Notes: generated by a model not told the origin, from the sequence alone. A stretch of DNA of 64,000 bases from Rhabdornis inornatus (GCA_013397075.1 VWZS01002022.1:979687-1043686), one strand, 5' to 3'; shown: positions 33,601-45,769, counted from the stretch's first letter. Made by a program: numbers and translations.

Positions 33601-36107
33601 CTGGTGTCACGAAACATTTTGGGGGGTGGGGAGGCCTTGGGGAGGTGGTGTGGGACTTGGATCGGTGTGACCTGGCAGAGACCTGGGTCTGAAGGAAGCT
33701 CATGTTTTTATGAGCCAGGAAATTGCAGGCTCAGCTTGGGCTGTGCCAGTTGTCCAGAAGTGTTCAAGTTTCACATCATAACTTGGTCTCAGTGGAGGTG
33801 AGGAGGTGGAGGGAGATGTGGCAGCTGCATGGGAAGGTGGGCACCAAGAAATGCAGGGATGGCTACAAGACATCGAGTTGGTGCTTGGGGAAACCACCTA
33901 AGAGCCTGTGAGGGGAGGAAAAATTCCTCCAATTTCTACTCCCACCCACAATTGCCCAAAAGGTGATGGGATGGGGACAAGCTGCTGAGAGTCCCCATTT
34001 GCCAGGGGCACAAAGGAGCCTGAAGCACTTTCCTAGTGCCAGCTGGGAGCAGAGACACCCATCCTTTCTCAGGGTTCCAGCCCTCCATGCAGCTGCTCCA
34101 CCCTGTCCAACAGGCAAAGGGGGGGTTGTTCCCTTTCATCTTCTGGTATTCTTTAGGACCACGTTTTTAAGGGGAGAAAGGGCTGGCACAGGAGAAAGGA
34201 TGTGTGACCAAACTGTGGAGAGCCAGAGAAGCAGCAAAGAGAGGAACATCAACCCCCAAAGTAGAGACAGTGGCCAAGGAGGTGCCTGAAGAGCACTGAA
34301 ATCCTTTCCCTCTGTCCATCAGCAGGAGAAGAGTCCAGCTATACCCAAATTTCCCCAAAAATATTTTTTTTTTCTGCTTCTACCTGAAAATGTTTCCATG
34401 CTCAGGGGTTTTGGGAGGAGTCTCTGGCTGTCCTGAGGTGTGCAATGCCCAGCTGGGTGCTGCCCATGAGCAGAGCACTGCTGGCAGCGAGGAGCCAAAC
34501 ACACTGAGGAGTGCAAGACATGCTGGACTTTGGGCAAAGCTGGGGTTTCCCAGAGCCACATCTTGTTCTCTAGGAAATCCTGCTGGGAATATGAGGATAT
34601 GGGAAGCTTTGGGGAGAGGCTCAGTAGCCACAGAAAAGAGTGAAGAGCCCCATGAGCCCTGCTGACAGCCAGGTGCTCTCTCTGCTCCCATCCACAGCCT
34701 ATTCCCTCTGAATTCCAGGGCTCAGTTTGCTTTTCCAGCAGTGGGTGGGCATCCCACAGTGCAGGCAAGTAGCCAGAAAAGCCCAGCTGGTCCCAGCACC
34801 CCTCAGCCAGGGGCTGTGAGCCGCCTGCTGACACCAAACACAACACAAACATCACTGCAGCACCCCCAGGCATCTGTCAGAGAAATCCTCAGCAGGGCAC
34901 CAAATCCAAGGGAGTGGATGTATTTAACCTCCTAGTTAAATAAAAGGCAGAAAATTCATCAAGCAACCCCCAAATGGTGGTGTTTCCCAGCTTTCTTCAT
35001 TTGTCACTTCAGTTGTGCTGTTTCAGTGCAGCTTTTAGTGGTGACCTGGACAGGCCAGCAGCAGCACAAGGGCTGCTGGCAGGCTCAGCAGAGCAGGGAG
35101 GGAATTCTCAGCTGTGGGGTGTCCCAGCTCTGTCTCCTCTTCCCCAGGCTGCCCCAGCTCTTCAGCACAGTGCCCACAGCAGCCCCATCAAGCCAGGCAA
35201 GTCCCTCTGGCCACCAGAGCCAAACACATCCAGGGACAGCTTTGGAGCTGGAGCCTCTTCCAGCTCAAACCTTCCTGTGTAAGGAGGAGATGAGTGGGTT
35301 TTCTGCCTGGCTTCACCCCTTGCTCTGGGCAGACAGAGGGTGGCAAAACCCCATTGTTCTTTTGGGAAAATCCCCATTTAGCTTCTGTGCCTGCCTTCAG
35401 CTGCCCCGTTTGATGATGCATTCTTGCTGCTGGAGGGATCCAGGCACCCATCCCATGGGGACAGCCCATATCCAAGGTCCAAACAGGCCTTGGACCATGG
35501 CTGGGGGCTCAGGGTGGACAGCACATCCAAATAACTCCAGAGAGGCAAGGGGAGCACAGCTCTCCCCCCTCAGCCCTGTGTGAGCTGGGCTGGAGTTTGT
35601 AATGTCCAGCTGTCATCACTGGCATTTGTCAAATGAAGTGACCACTCTCAGGACAGGTACTATTTCAAAAGTGGACATCACTTTAAAAAAGTGCTAATGT
35701 ACAAGGCTGTCAGGTCCTGGCCTCAGGAGCACGATCAGGTCTCTGATGTTTGGGGGAGAGATAAGGGGCTGGCGTGAGGCTCTGGGCTCTTTCTGAGAGT
35801 CTCCCAGCAAAGTGCACACCGAGCTGGTCCTGCCCAGATGTTTGAGCAGCTGCCTCCTCAGCTCCTGGGAGGGAGCCCCAGGCTGCTCAGCTGGTCCCCA
35901 GCATGTCCCAGAGCTTCACCTCCATCTGTGTGATGGAGACTGAAAAATCAGCAGCAGCAAAGCCCCAGATTCAGGGAGTTAAAGGGAAAAAAACCTTCCA
36001 GAGTTAAAGCCTCACAGGTTTCAAGTCACTTCCCAAGAAATCTGTGCTAGAGGATTTATTTTATAGAGCAGGCAGTAGCTTCCACTGCTGCTCCTGAGTG
36101 CAGAGCA
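33601..36107. other. Intergenic, no gene recognised
   Basis: No RNA or protein gene. A possible conserved block at about 35590-35790 carries several aagtg cores (tttcaaaagtggacatcac, taaaaaagtgctaatg) and a GATA core (gagataagggg). Frames above 100 codons (34319-34873 minus, 35026-35583 plus) overlap each other and have no recognised domains. Confidence 0.5.
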
Positions 36108-36424
36108 GATAAAAGATCCATTAAAAAAAACCACTTTCAACTCTGCTTTGACATCTCCTGTCTCCCAGCCCAGCTGGTTAAAACTTCTGATTCTGGATTC
36201 ATAGATCCAGCCCAGCTTGGTCAGATGTTCCCCCCTCTCCATTTCTTCCTGCCTGTGGTGCTGTTCTGGTTGATCATTCCTGATTTCCCATCCCCTGGAG
36301 AAGTCTCAGCAATGGCAATCTCTCCCTTTGGATTCTTTGGCCCTAAATGAACTCATCCTTTTTCCAGAAGAGGTTAACTTTAAAACTGATGCTCTACCTT
36401 TGGTGATTTGTATTTTAATGTGTT
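36108..36424. repeat. Inverted repeat, left arm (317 bp)
   Basis: The reverse complement of this arm matches 38390-38770 at roughly 95 percent by eye, from gataaaagatcca at the outer edge to ttttaatgtgtt at the inner edge. The spacer is 1965 bases. Confidence 0.93.
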
Positions 36425-37309
36425 CTTAAAAGGGCTGCTTCATCCAGAGTTTGAGCACTTTTCCCAAAACCAGGAGGCCTCTGAAGGTGGGGAGGGATGG
36501 TTTAAACCTTCACCATGGTGTCTGTCACCCCTTGTCCCCAGCAGGGCTCAGGGACACCCCAGGCTCAGCTGAGCCCCTGCTTAGTGAAGGCCAGTGGGGC
36601 AGAGCCTCTCTGGCCCATGGAACCTGGAGCCTGCTTCTCCCCCTTAATTTAGGAGAGCAAGATTTTGAACGCCCCAAAACCAGAACTCAGCACATCCACC
36701 TTGCCTTCCTACTCACAGTTCTGGAGCCAGCCAAGCCCCAGTCTCAGGATTTTTAGGGATTACCCAGCTGGTTCCATGTGTTAGCTCCAGCTGGAACAGG
36801 AACCTTGGAAAAGCACAAAGCAGCCCCTGCATGAGGAAGAGACTCCATGGAATTAATAGGACAGGGAATGACTTCACTCTGCCCCCTGGTCCACCCCAGA
36901 GCATTTCCTGTTGAAATCCCTCTAAATGCTGCTCCCCAAACACCAGCAGCACCCAGGGCAGGACATTTCCACCCCCAAAAATAACACAAACAAGCAAACA
37001 ACACCTTCCCAGCCCTTCTCCCTGGGGGGAAGAATTCCACCCACCCCAGAAAACACTCACCCTACCAGCACCCAATGCACTCCCAGGGCTTTATATAGGA
37101 TTTACCACCCCAGGGAGGGCAAGTCCTGCCCTTTCTCTAATTACTGCCAGCTTGTCCAGCTAATTAATCCTCTCTCCTTCCCTCCTGGGTGTTTTACCAG
37201 CTGTGCTCATCAGGACATCCCATTCTTTGTTAAAATCAGAGTGGAGATCAACTTCCTTGTGTCTCTCCAGTGTGTGGAATCCTACGGTTGGTCTGTGGTG
37301 CATGGCTGG

Positions 37310-37680
37310 AAATAAAATGATATTTTAAAAGTATTTTCCCTAAATGATGTCATATTTACTATGGAAGCATGGACAAGTGAAACCCAAAGAACCAAAACAA
37401 TGCCACAGAAACACAGAGGGCACCTTCCTGATTGTTGATTGTTGGGTGTTTTTTTGCAAATGATCATTTTAGGGAAATCCAGTGATGCGAAAAATCTATT
37501 TAAATCAGAACTTTTTTTTTTTTTAAATGCCAAAATTCCTATTCATGGGTAAGGAAATAGATGTATTTATTTAAATTAGAATGACAATGCTTTATTCCTT
37601 ATTAATAAAAGGAGGTCATGATGAGAGGACAGTTTTGCATTGACCTGTAGGAAAAAAGTGAATTAATCAAGCATCCAGGA
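37310..37680. promoter_or_regulatory. Candidate AT-rich conserved element in the inverted-repeat spacer
   Basis: AT-rich, non-repetitive sequence (ccctaaatgatgtcatattt, gcaaatgatcattttaggg, ccttattaataaaaggagg) with possible POU and homeodomain cores. It also contains a run of 14 or so T near 37512. Low confidence. Confidence 0.25.
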
Positions 37681-37819
37681 TAAGCAGCCCAGAAAAGCTC
37701 TGCAAGCCCAGGGTGTCAGGCCAGGAAGGTTCTGTGGTTCTGCAAGGAAAACTGAAATCAAAAGCTGAAGCCCTGCAAATTCCAAGCAAAGCCAAGGCAC
37801 GCATATTTAAGTGAGGGTG

Positions 37820-37960
37820 ATTAACTCTGGCACAGCTCTCCATGGGAAGTGATGGATTTGCCATCTCTGGATGTCTTCAAAGCACATCTGGATGATTCCA
37901 GGGGCTGGATGTGACCTTCCCTGGCACTGGAATTGCTACTGTTCACCTTGCAGCTCCACA
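37820..37960 (+). mobile_element. Possible degraded CR1 fragment
   Basis: ccatctctggatgtcttcaa followed by gcacatctggatgattcc resembles the CR1 segment about 100 bases before its 3' end. It is degraded and lacks the terminal octamers. Confidence 0.45.
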
Positions 37961-38389
37961 AAAAATACTTGGAGAGACCCAATTTCTCCTCCCAGCTCTG
38001 CTTCCAACCTGCTCTGGGTCCTTATTGGAGTTATTTGTTCTCCTTGGGATTTTTGCTATCAGTTCTTCACCCTTGCTGGGAGTGTTAAGGGCAGGAATGC
38101 CCTGCATGGTGCTCAGCAGCATCAGTGAGGCTGATTTTAGGGTTTTATAACATTGGTGATGTAGGAATTTTCAAGGGTTATGTAGTTTTTGGTGACTATA
38201 AGAAGGCTGGGGGGGATTTCACTGCCATCAGGTTCCATGAACACACTGACTGTACAAAAATCCTTAAAATTCTTCCGTGCAAAAACTTCTTTTCATAGAT
38301 AGCAAAAATAGGGCATTGCATAAAGAAAAGGATCAGAGGACACAGGATTTTGCAAAAGGGAGTGGATGAGTGAACTCTGTATCGATGGA

Positions 38390-38770
38390 AACACATTAAA
38401 ATACAAATCACCAAAGGTGGAACATCAATTTTAAAGTTATCCTCTTCTGGAAAAAGGATGAGTTCATTTAGGGCCAAAGAATCCAAAGGGAGAGATTGCC
38501 ATTGTTGAGACTTCTCCAGGGGATGGGAAATCAGGAATGATCAACCAGAACAGCACCACAGGCAGGAAGAAATGGAGAGGGGGGAACATCTGACCAAGCT
38601 GGGCTGGATCTGTGAATCCAGAATCAGAAATGTCCTGTATGTCACAGGGATTTTTAGGAGAATGGTAAATATTAAATGTGATGTAGAAGCAGAAATTTTA
38701 ACCAGCTGGGCTGGGAGACAGGAGATGTCAAAGCAGAGTTGCAAGGCTTTTTTTTAATGGACCTTTTATC
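38390..38770. repeat. Inverted repeat, right arm (381 bp)
   Basis: Matches the left arm in inverted orientation except for 65 extra bases after the segment ending aatccagaatcagaa. The extra piece is itself bounded by cagaa at both ends, so it is either an insertion with a 5-bp duplication or, in the other arm, a deletion at 5-bp microhomology. Confidence 0.93.
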
Positions 38771-39214
38771 AACCCAGTGCTCAAGGCACTGTGTGAATTT
38801 TGGCTCTGAGTCATAGGAAATGGGGGATGCATCAACCCAGGGGTTTGAGGAGTGCCAGGGCAGGGGATGGAGCAGCAGGGATGTGTCCAGAGGGATTGTC
38901 ACATTTCCTGAGAGTTTCTTCCAGCCTGAACCACACAATTTTGTTGCCTTTTTCGCTGCAGTGGAGGGGTGGAGGTTTGCAGCAGGCCCATGGAGTGGTT
39001 TTGATGGATTATCAAGCATGGAGAGACAAAAATTCAGGTTTTTAAAGCACATCTTCACCTGGGCACTGACAGCTCCTGAAATAATTCCTTTTGCTGACTT
39101 TTTCCACAATTTGGGCCTTCCTAGGACCTGAATTTCAGAGCTGAGCTGAGCCTGAGGTGCAGGCAAGCAATATTTTGGTGTTGCTCTGCTGTCTCTCCTT
39201 GCAGGGATCATCCC
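38771..39214. other. Intergenic, nothing recognised
   Basis: Unique-looking sequence between the inverted repeat and the G-rich assembly gap. No gene, RNA or repeat identified. Confidence 0.5.
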
Positions 39215-39560
39215 ATGGCTCGGTGGAGGAGGGTGAATCCCACCTTTGGGGTCTTTGGGGAAGGTTTGGGGTCTTTTATTGGGGGGGGGCTCTTGGGGGT
39301 TTCTTGNNNNNNNNNNNNNNNNNNNNNNNNNNNNNNNNNNNNNNNNNNNNNNNNNNNNNNNNNNNNNNNNNNNNNNNNNNNNNNNNNNNNNNNNNNNNNN
39401 NNNNNNNNNNNNNNNNNNNNNNNNNNNNNNNNNNNNNNNNNNNNNNNNNNNNNNNNNNNNNNNNNNNNNNNNGGGGTTGGGGGGGATTTGGGGGAGTTAT
39501 GGGGGCATTTCCTGGGGGGGGTCTCTGAGGGGTTTTTGGGTTCCCTGAGGGTAATACTGA
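39215..39560. repeat. G-rich tract around the assembly gap
   Basis: Plus-strand G runs of three to ten separated by a few T or A bases flank both sides of the gap (ttattggggggggggctc, ttgggggggatttggggg). They meet the G-quadruplex pattern many times over. The gap probably hides more of the same tandem sequence. Confidence 0.8.
39307..39472. other. Assembly gap (166 N)
   Basis: Run of unresolved bases. Translated frames crossing it are meaningless. Confidence 0.99.
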
Positions 39561-39689
39561 GGGATCCCTGCTTCCCATCCATCCCCTCAGCAGGCTCTTC
39601 CACCATCCCAGCCCCACCTTTATTCCTTTTCTGCGGGCAATGCTGCAGGGAAATATCAGAGGCACCCATGTGGCTCCGAAAGGGAAAGA

Positions 39690-40100
39690 AACACCCAATT
39701 ATTTAACAGCTGTCAAGGTTAAGCTGAATAACCCCGGCATGGGGAAGGCTGGGCTTTGGGAGACGCACTAAAGCATCTTCCCCAGGGGATGCACAAGGCA
39801 CGGAGCAAACGCAGCGCCCGGGGCTGCCCGCGGGGAAAGCTCTCCGGCTTTCCAGGAATGAAAGGAAGCCGGGGATGTCCTGGCAGAGCAGCTCTGCCCA
39901 TCCATCAGCGCCCATCAGGCTCCCCGAGCCCGCCGTGGGATAAATCAAACCGAGAGGGGAAGGGGGGAAAAAGTGTCCGAGGGGGAGCTGGGGCGGCTGG
40001 GGGAGAAAAGGGAACGAAAAGGCAGCGCGAGGGAGAGGAAAAGCCAGATCAAAGGCAGAAATTCATCAGAGATAACGGAATTATTTATTTTTCCTGCTGC
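39690..40100. promoter_or_regulatory. Strong candidate regulatory element, CpG-bearing
   Basis: Non-repetitive CpG-containing sequence with a TCF/LEF site agatcaaagg (40046-40055), a GATA core gataa (40071-40075) and attatttaacagctgtcaag at its left end. It is distinct from the GC-rich background and contiguous with the next block. Confidence 0.42.
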
Positions 40101-40154
40101 TAGTGGGGAATTTTTTTTTTTTCCCCTTTGAGGCCCCCCAGGCCTTCTGGGCTG

Positions 40155-40545
40155 CTCCGTCTCCAGCCAGTCTGTTATTCCCAGGTCCCATCACCCCAGC
40201 CCAGGCACAAAGCAACATGTTCACTTCATCACACGGCTCTGCTCGGCACTGCGAGACCTTTTGATCTCCATCTCTGCTGTGTTTATATGTGACAGTGCAA
40301 GAAATGTATTTACAGTACACGGGGCTCTGTTAGACACTGCCTGCCTTCATTTGAACATTAATATTGGCAGCAGGGGAGGGGGGGGGAGCAGCTCTCCTTT
40401 AATTCCCCCCTCATTTATTAAAATGTTTATTTGGAAATCCGCAGGCCCATTTATCTGGTTATTACTCAGAGCAGGATCAAATAATAACTCAGGTTCTCTG
40501 TGTCACACAAGACAAACCAAATATACGCTGGCTGAGGGCTTTCCA
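40155..40545. promoter_or_regulatory. Strong candidate conserved non-coding element
   Basis: Complex sequence with dense AT-rich cores (gctgtgtttatatgtgacag, gaacattaatattggcag, cccatttatctggttattac, gatcaaataataactcag) and a TCF-like cttttgatc (40258-40266). No repeat signature. Best read as one regulatory unit with 39690-40100. Confidence 0.45.
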
Positions 40546-40764
40546 TGGCCCTTGGATCCATCCTCATGCAGGCACTCCGCCGGCTGGAGGGCCCTGGGTG
40601 GGCTCCCTGGACCTGTAATGCAGCTTTTCATCCCTAATTCCACAGGCTCACACCCAGCCCCAGCCAGCTGCTACTGCTGGAGGTGCCCCCAAAAGCCCCC
40701 CAAAAGCAGGGGGTGCTGGTCCCCAGCCCTGCCTGACCCAGCTGGCTGGACATGAGCCAGCAGC

Positions 40765-41405
40765 GTGCCTCGGTGGCCAGGAAGGCCAATGGTCCCTGGC
40801 CTCTATCAGGAATGGTGTGGCCAGCAGGAGCTGGGAGGTCACTCTTCCCCTGTGCTCAGCACTGCTGAGGCCACACCTTGGGTGCTGTGTCCAGTTCTGG
40901 CCCCTCAGTTTAGGGAGGACATTGAGACACTTGAGCACATCCAGAGGAGGCAACGAGGCTGGTGAGGGGCTTGGAGCACAAACCCTGTGAGGAACGGCTG
41001 AGGGAGCTGGGGATGTTCAGCCTGGAGAAAAGGACACTCAGGGGTGACCTTGTCGCTCTCTACAACTCCTGAAAGGTGGCTGTGCTCAGGTGGGGTTGGT
41101 CTCCTTCTCCAGGCAGCACTGACAGAATGAGAGAACACAGTCTCAAGCTGCATCAAGGGAAAATTAGGTTGGAAATTAGGAAAAAGTTTTTTACAGAAAG
41201 GGTGATAAAGCACTGGAATGGTCTGCTCAGGGAGGTGATGGAGTCACCATCCCTGGATGTGTTTAAAAAGACTGGATGTGGCACTTGGTGCCGTGGTCTG
41301 GTTGAGGTGTTAGGGCGTGGGTTGGACTTGATGATCTTGAAAGTCTCTTCCAACCCAGTGATTCTGTGAATTCTGTGAATTCTGTGAATTCTGTGAATTC
41401 TGTGA
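40765..41405 (+). mobile_element. CR1 LINE 3' portion, best-preserved copy in the window
   Basis: About 640 bases from ggtggccaggaaggccaatg through ttctggcccctcagtttagg and tggggatgttcagcctgga to ggacttgatgatcttgaa. It ends in five copies of the 9-mer attctgtga (41361-41405). It is 5'-truncated, and the reverse-transcriptase frame is not intact here. Confidence 0.95.
41361..41405 (+). repeat. CR1 terminal 9-mer repeat, five copies
   Basis: Five perfect tandem attctgtga units, 45 bases. CR1 elements normally carry two to four 8-bp terminal repeats; here the unit is 9 bp. Confidence 0.9.
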
Positions 41406-43559
41406 CTCAGGCTCTGCTTTTCCATCTGTCTCATTCCATCTCCATCACCTTTCTCAGGAGGAGATGGGTGTGGGCAGGACCAGGCCACGTCAGCACCAGC
41501 AGCTCACTGGTTGAAAGCAGTCAGAGAAAGCAGAGTCAGCACCAAGTTCCTGTTCTCAGACCCAACCTCTGGGGTGTTCTGGGCTCATTCCTGTCTCCCC
41601 CACCATCCCCTTCAACGTTCACTCCCCGTCTCATCTTCTACTTCACTTTGGGTTTGCCAGACATGATGAACCATATTTTGAAAAATACCAATTTCAAGCT
41701 CTCAGCAGGTCTAGGCTGCATTCAGAGGCTGTAGGAACTCCTGGCACATTTCTGGTGCTCTTGGTCTTCAGAGGCTCAGAAAACATTGAAGCCACTTCTA
41801 AGTGAAGCTTGGTGGGAATTTTTGATCCAACAGCCTTTGGCATTGAGATGGCAAAGGAAGGTGAATGTGGCTCGTTTCAGGTGATCACAGTGGGCTGAGG
41901 AGCCAGCAGAGCTGGGCAGGAGCACTCCCCACAGAGGAGAGGCTGGAGGTGCCAACCTACAAAACACTTGGGAAAACATCGGTGCTTGAGGAAAGGAAGA
42001 ATTCCAGACACTGCCTGGTGCCAGGAATGGTCAATTCAGTAAAAGAGAGTGGACACGTGGGATCTTTGCATTTCACATCCCTCTCACTCTTGACTGCAGA
42101 GGCTGAGCAAGCATCAAATCCCAGCTCTTCTCAGCATCATGAGGGGCTTCCCATCAGCAGCTGCTCGTGAATTTGGGGTTAAAAAGTCCTAATTTGTGCT
42201 CTGAGAGCTTCTGCATCCCACCCACCTCCTGACCCCCGGCTCCACCACAGCTCTGCTGCCCCACAGTCTTGCTGGGGTCTTTGGAGGTGTTCAGGGTGGT
42301 TTGTCCCATCCTTGGAGGTGCTCAAAGCCAGGTTGGATGGGGCTTGGAGCACAAGGTGTCCCTGCCATGGCAGGGGGTGGAAAGAGATGGTTTTTAAAGT
42401 CCCTTAAAATCCAAAGAATTCTGTGGTTTAACCATGAGGTGACTCTGCCTTGGTGGGTCCCAAGAGCTCCCAGTGCAGGGTGATCCCAGTGGGATTTCCC
42501 AACACAAACACCCGTGGGATTCACCCCATCTCCACCTCCCAAAGCCTGTGGGGAGCTGGGCTCACCCATGCTGCAGTGGGATATTCTGGAATAAGGCACT
42601 GGAAGCAGCATGCCAAGCCCTGAGCCCTTAGGGATCACCCCTGCTGCTGGAATTATCCTGCCCCAGAGCCATCCCCAGTGCTCCCCAGGCTTTACAAATG
42701 ATACTTTTTAATGCCTCCTTTCCCCACACGTGGATTTAAGATGCCCAGGATGTCACAAAATTCTCTGACAAGCCAGGAAACCCCGAGCTGCTGCTCCCCC
42801 TCTCCTCTGTCACCATTTGGAGACTTGGCTTGGGGAAATTCTGGGATTCTGGGACAGAAGCCACTGGTGGCAGGAGCACAGAGCCCCTGTCACCTCCTGG
42901 GAACCTTCAGAGCCCTGGGCTACCCTGGGCTGGGGCATCAGGCCCAGCAAACACAGCTCCATTCCCAGTGGAGCTGTGACCACACTGATGAAAATGGCAT
43001 TTTAGGTCAAATGATATAAACAAATTTTTAATTTGCTTTCAAAAAATGCATATTCACCTTTTCAGAGTAAATTTCTGGGTTTCAGTTTAACATGCCCTTT
43101 GAGTCTGAGAGAGGGTTTATTTTAGTTATTTAGATTTATAATTATATATTTATCCATTAGATATAGATTTATTTAGTTATTTATACAGTTATTGCAGGGA
43201 GGGAAAAGGCAGTTTCAGTTCCAAGCATTTGCTACATGAGTTTATCTACATTATACTCAAATACAATGTTTTGACTATATATTAAACTATTACCATGACT
43301 TCCCCTTTCCTGCCTTATCCTTTGTTAAAAGACTTTGAATTTTGGCCTTTCATTTACAATCATTTTATTTCTTCCAACCTCCTCTTTCCGAGGCCAACCA
43401 TTCATTTTGTAGCCCTTGCTACTGAAATCTTTTAGTGATTTAATCCTTCCTGAGCACACACACCCAAAACTCCCTGATACAGAGGCTCAAAAATAAAAAC
43501 TCAGTAATTGACCACTTGGAAAACGTTTATTTTTAATTTTTTTATTTCCTTTTTTTTTT
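41406..43559. other. Intergenic between CR1 and AT-rich element
   Basis: No gene recognised. A CR1 tail lies at 42275-42430. From about 43000 to 43340 the sequence becomes strongly AT-rich (ttagttatttagatttata, attatatatttatccattag). It could be an element or simply AT-rich DNA. Confidence 0.5.
42275..42430 (+). mobile_element. CR1 LINE 3' fragment
   Basis: tcaaagccaggttggatgg, gtccctgccatggcaggggg and ttaaaatccaaagaattctg form a typical degraded CR1 3' end. Confidence 0.85.
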
Positions 43560-43960
43560 TTTTTTAGTTCTAACTCTGCAAAAGGAGGTGAGTCACAGCT
43601 TTGAAATCTGCACTGGATGCCAGCTGAAAACAGAGGCTTTACACGATCAAATTGACAGATGATTCCAAGGCAGCCCTGCTCTGCACAGACCCATCCATAT
43701 TCCCAGTTAAAAGAAATATTGCATTTTTAAGGGTAAAGAAACATATTTAAGAGATAAAGGAAAAGAAAAGTTTGCTGGTCATCAATTATCATAATAAAAC
43801 AGAGGAGTGGTGGGGGGGATGAAATTCACTTTAAAGACATGTTAAAGCCCCCTAATCTTCAAAGAGATAAAGGCTGCCCCTGAGAGAGCCACTTGGCCAG
43901 GAGGCAGCCACGGGCCTGGCCTCAGGGGAGGCTGATCCAGCTCCAAAATAAACTTGGGAT
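43560..43960. promoter_or_regulatory. Strong candidate conserved non-coding element
   Basis: About 400 bases of non-repetitive sequence with a MEIS-type tgacag (43653-43658), GATA cores (agagataaagg occurring twice, near 43750 and 43863) and homeodomain cores (catcaattatcataataaa). It begins after a T homopolymer of about 16. Confidence 0.45.
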
Positions 43961-45158
43961 CAACTTGAACCGAGTGTGGTCGGGTTCAGGGGTGACGGAG
44001 AAGGGGCAGGGAGGGACACGGTGAGGCCAGGGCTGGGTGGTGGCTGTGGGACAGCGCCTTGGGGTGGCAGCAGGGGACACAGAGCCATCTCTTGGGGTGT
44101 TCTCCTCCCTCCAAGCCCTGCTGGTCCTGCCAGACAGCCTCGAAAGAGCTCAAAATGTGACAAAAATCCCGAGTGGTGAAGTTCATCTGCAGCAGGGACA
44201 GAGCTGACCCCCAGTGCTGCTCCCCTGGGTCCCCATCCATCCCCCTGGGATTTCCCGGGCTGGAGAACACACAGCAGCCTTGGATGAGCCAGGAGAGCTG
44301 AGCTGGGGCTTGTCCTGTGCTCCTGAGCACAAAATGGGAGTGCAGAGCCCGTGCATGTGTCACACTGGGAGGGGACTCTCCTGATGGCCAAGCTGGGACC
44401 TTCCCCTGTGGTCACTCACAGGACAAGCAGGGCAGAAAGCCCTGCCTTTTTTCCAAATTTTGGAAATTCAAACTCCACTCTTTAAAGCAGCCCCCCACAA
44501 AGGCTTCAGCTTATCCAAAGGGAAGGGTCCATCTCCCAACTGTATTTCACAGTCCACCAGTGGAAGAGGCTCTGTGCAGCCCTAAGTCATTTCCCATCAT
44601 GAAATGTTTCTTTTTGAACAGTTTGAGAAAGCAAAGCTCAAAACTCCAGAGGGAAAAAACACCAAAAAGATAAAAAATGGCAAGGCCAGGTGAGCAGGGA
44701 TTTCTTCTGGAAAGGTGGCATTTAATCATTAATCATTAGAGCCCTGAGAAAGTAGAAAATCAACCATGCAAGCAAAAATGAGACTGAGTGTTGCCAGGTT
44801 TTGACCACTGTGGAAGAATTAGGATTTGGGTCCGTATGCTGGGGTGAAGATTTGGAGAAGGAGGATCCTAAATCTTGGTGAAAGGAGTGTCCCACTCCGA
44901 GGCCAGCAGCAGGAATGGTCAGGGGGCAAAAAGGACCACCAGGAAATAAAAACCTGGATCCAGAAAAGGGAGGTAATTCCCACTCTTTGGAGAGCCCTGC
45001 TGAGTTCTGAAGTGGAGGGAGCTGAGCACATCCAGGTGCCATCAGAGGGGCTGCCTGGGCACAGAGTGCTCCAGAAAAATGGGAATTTGCTGCAGCAAAG
45101 TAGGGATCATACATTAGAACTGCATTATTGGATCATTCATTCTAACACAGAATTGCTC
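43961..45158. other. Intergenic, nothing recognised
   Basis: GC-rich at the left end, mixed at the right. Overlapping frames of 118-151 codons occur on both strands (44317-44673 plus, 43960-44415 minus) without recognisable domains. No RNA gene or transposon identified. Confidence 0.5.
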
Positions 45159-45200
45159 CCCATCCATCCATCCATCCATCCATCCATCCATCCATCCATC
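45159..45200. repeat. CCAT tetranucleotide microsatellite
   Basis: About ten uninterrupted ccat units. Confidence 0.95.
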
Positions 45201-45769
45201 TGAACTGTGTCTCACTAACCAGCAGCTCCTCAGGTTTTTCCAGAGTATCTTCTCCCAGCCAGAAGAAAGCTGGCCCAGCTCCACCCAGGAGCCACCCAGA
45301 CCCACGTCAAAGCTTGGCAAAATCACAGCCAGGCTCTCTCCAGCCCCTGCAGCTCCGGCAGAGCATGAAGCTCATTTTATAGCCATGAGCTCAAGGAGGG
45401 ATCTGAGAGCAAAGCTGGGAAGGAACCTGCCAAGGACACGTGATGGGTGACCTGCCACCAGGTGTGGAGCAACCCCAAAGCATCCCAGCGAGTTTTGGCA
45501 CTCAGAGCATGGAAATAGCTGCATTCTTACAGGTTTGGCCAACTCACTTTGCTCCTCCAGCACGTGGTGGGCCAGCCCCAAGGAGGAGAGTGTCCAAAGC
45601 TTTGGAGAGCTTGGATCCTCCAGCAGTGAGAGCTCATCATGCCCCAAAGCACACCCACACCTCTTATCTCAGCCCTAATGTTCACTCAGCTCGTGCTGTG
45701 CCAACCTCTCACCCTCCTGGGTCTTGGAGGCTTTAAAAAGTTGTTTCCAACCTCAGATGGAGGAGAGTT

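Noticed and set aside
39157..39706. Frames crossing the N run
   Set aside because: They consist largely of unknown residues.
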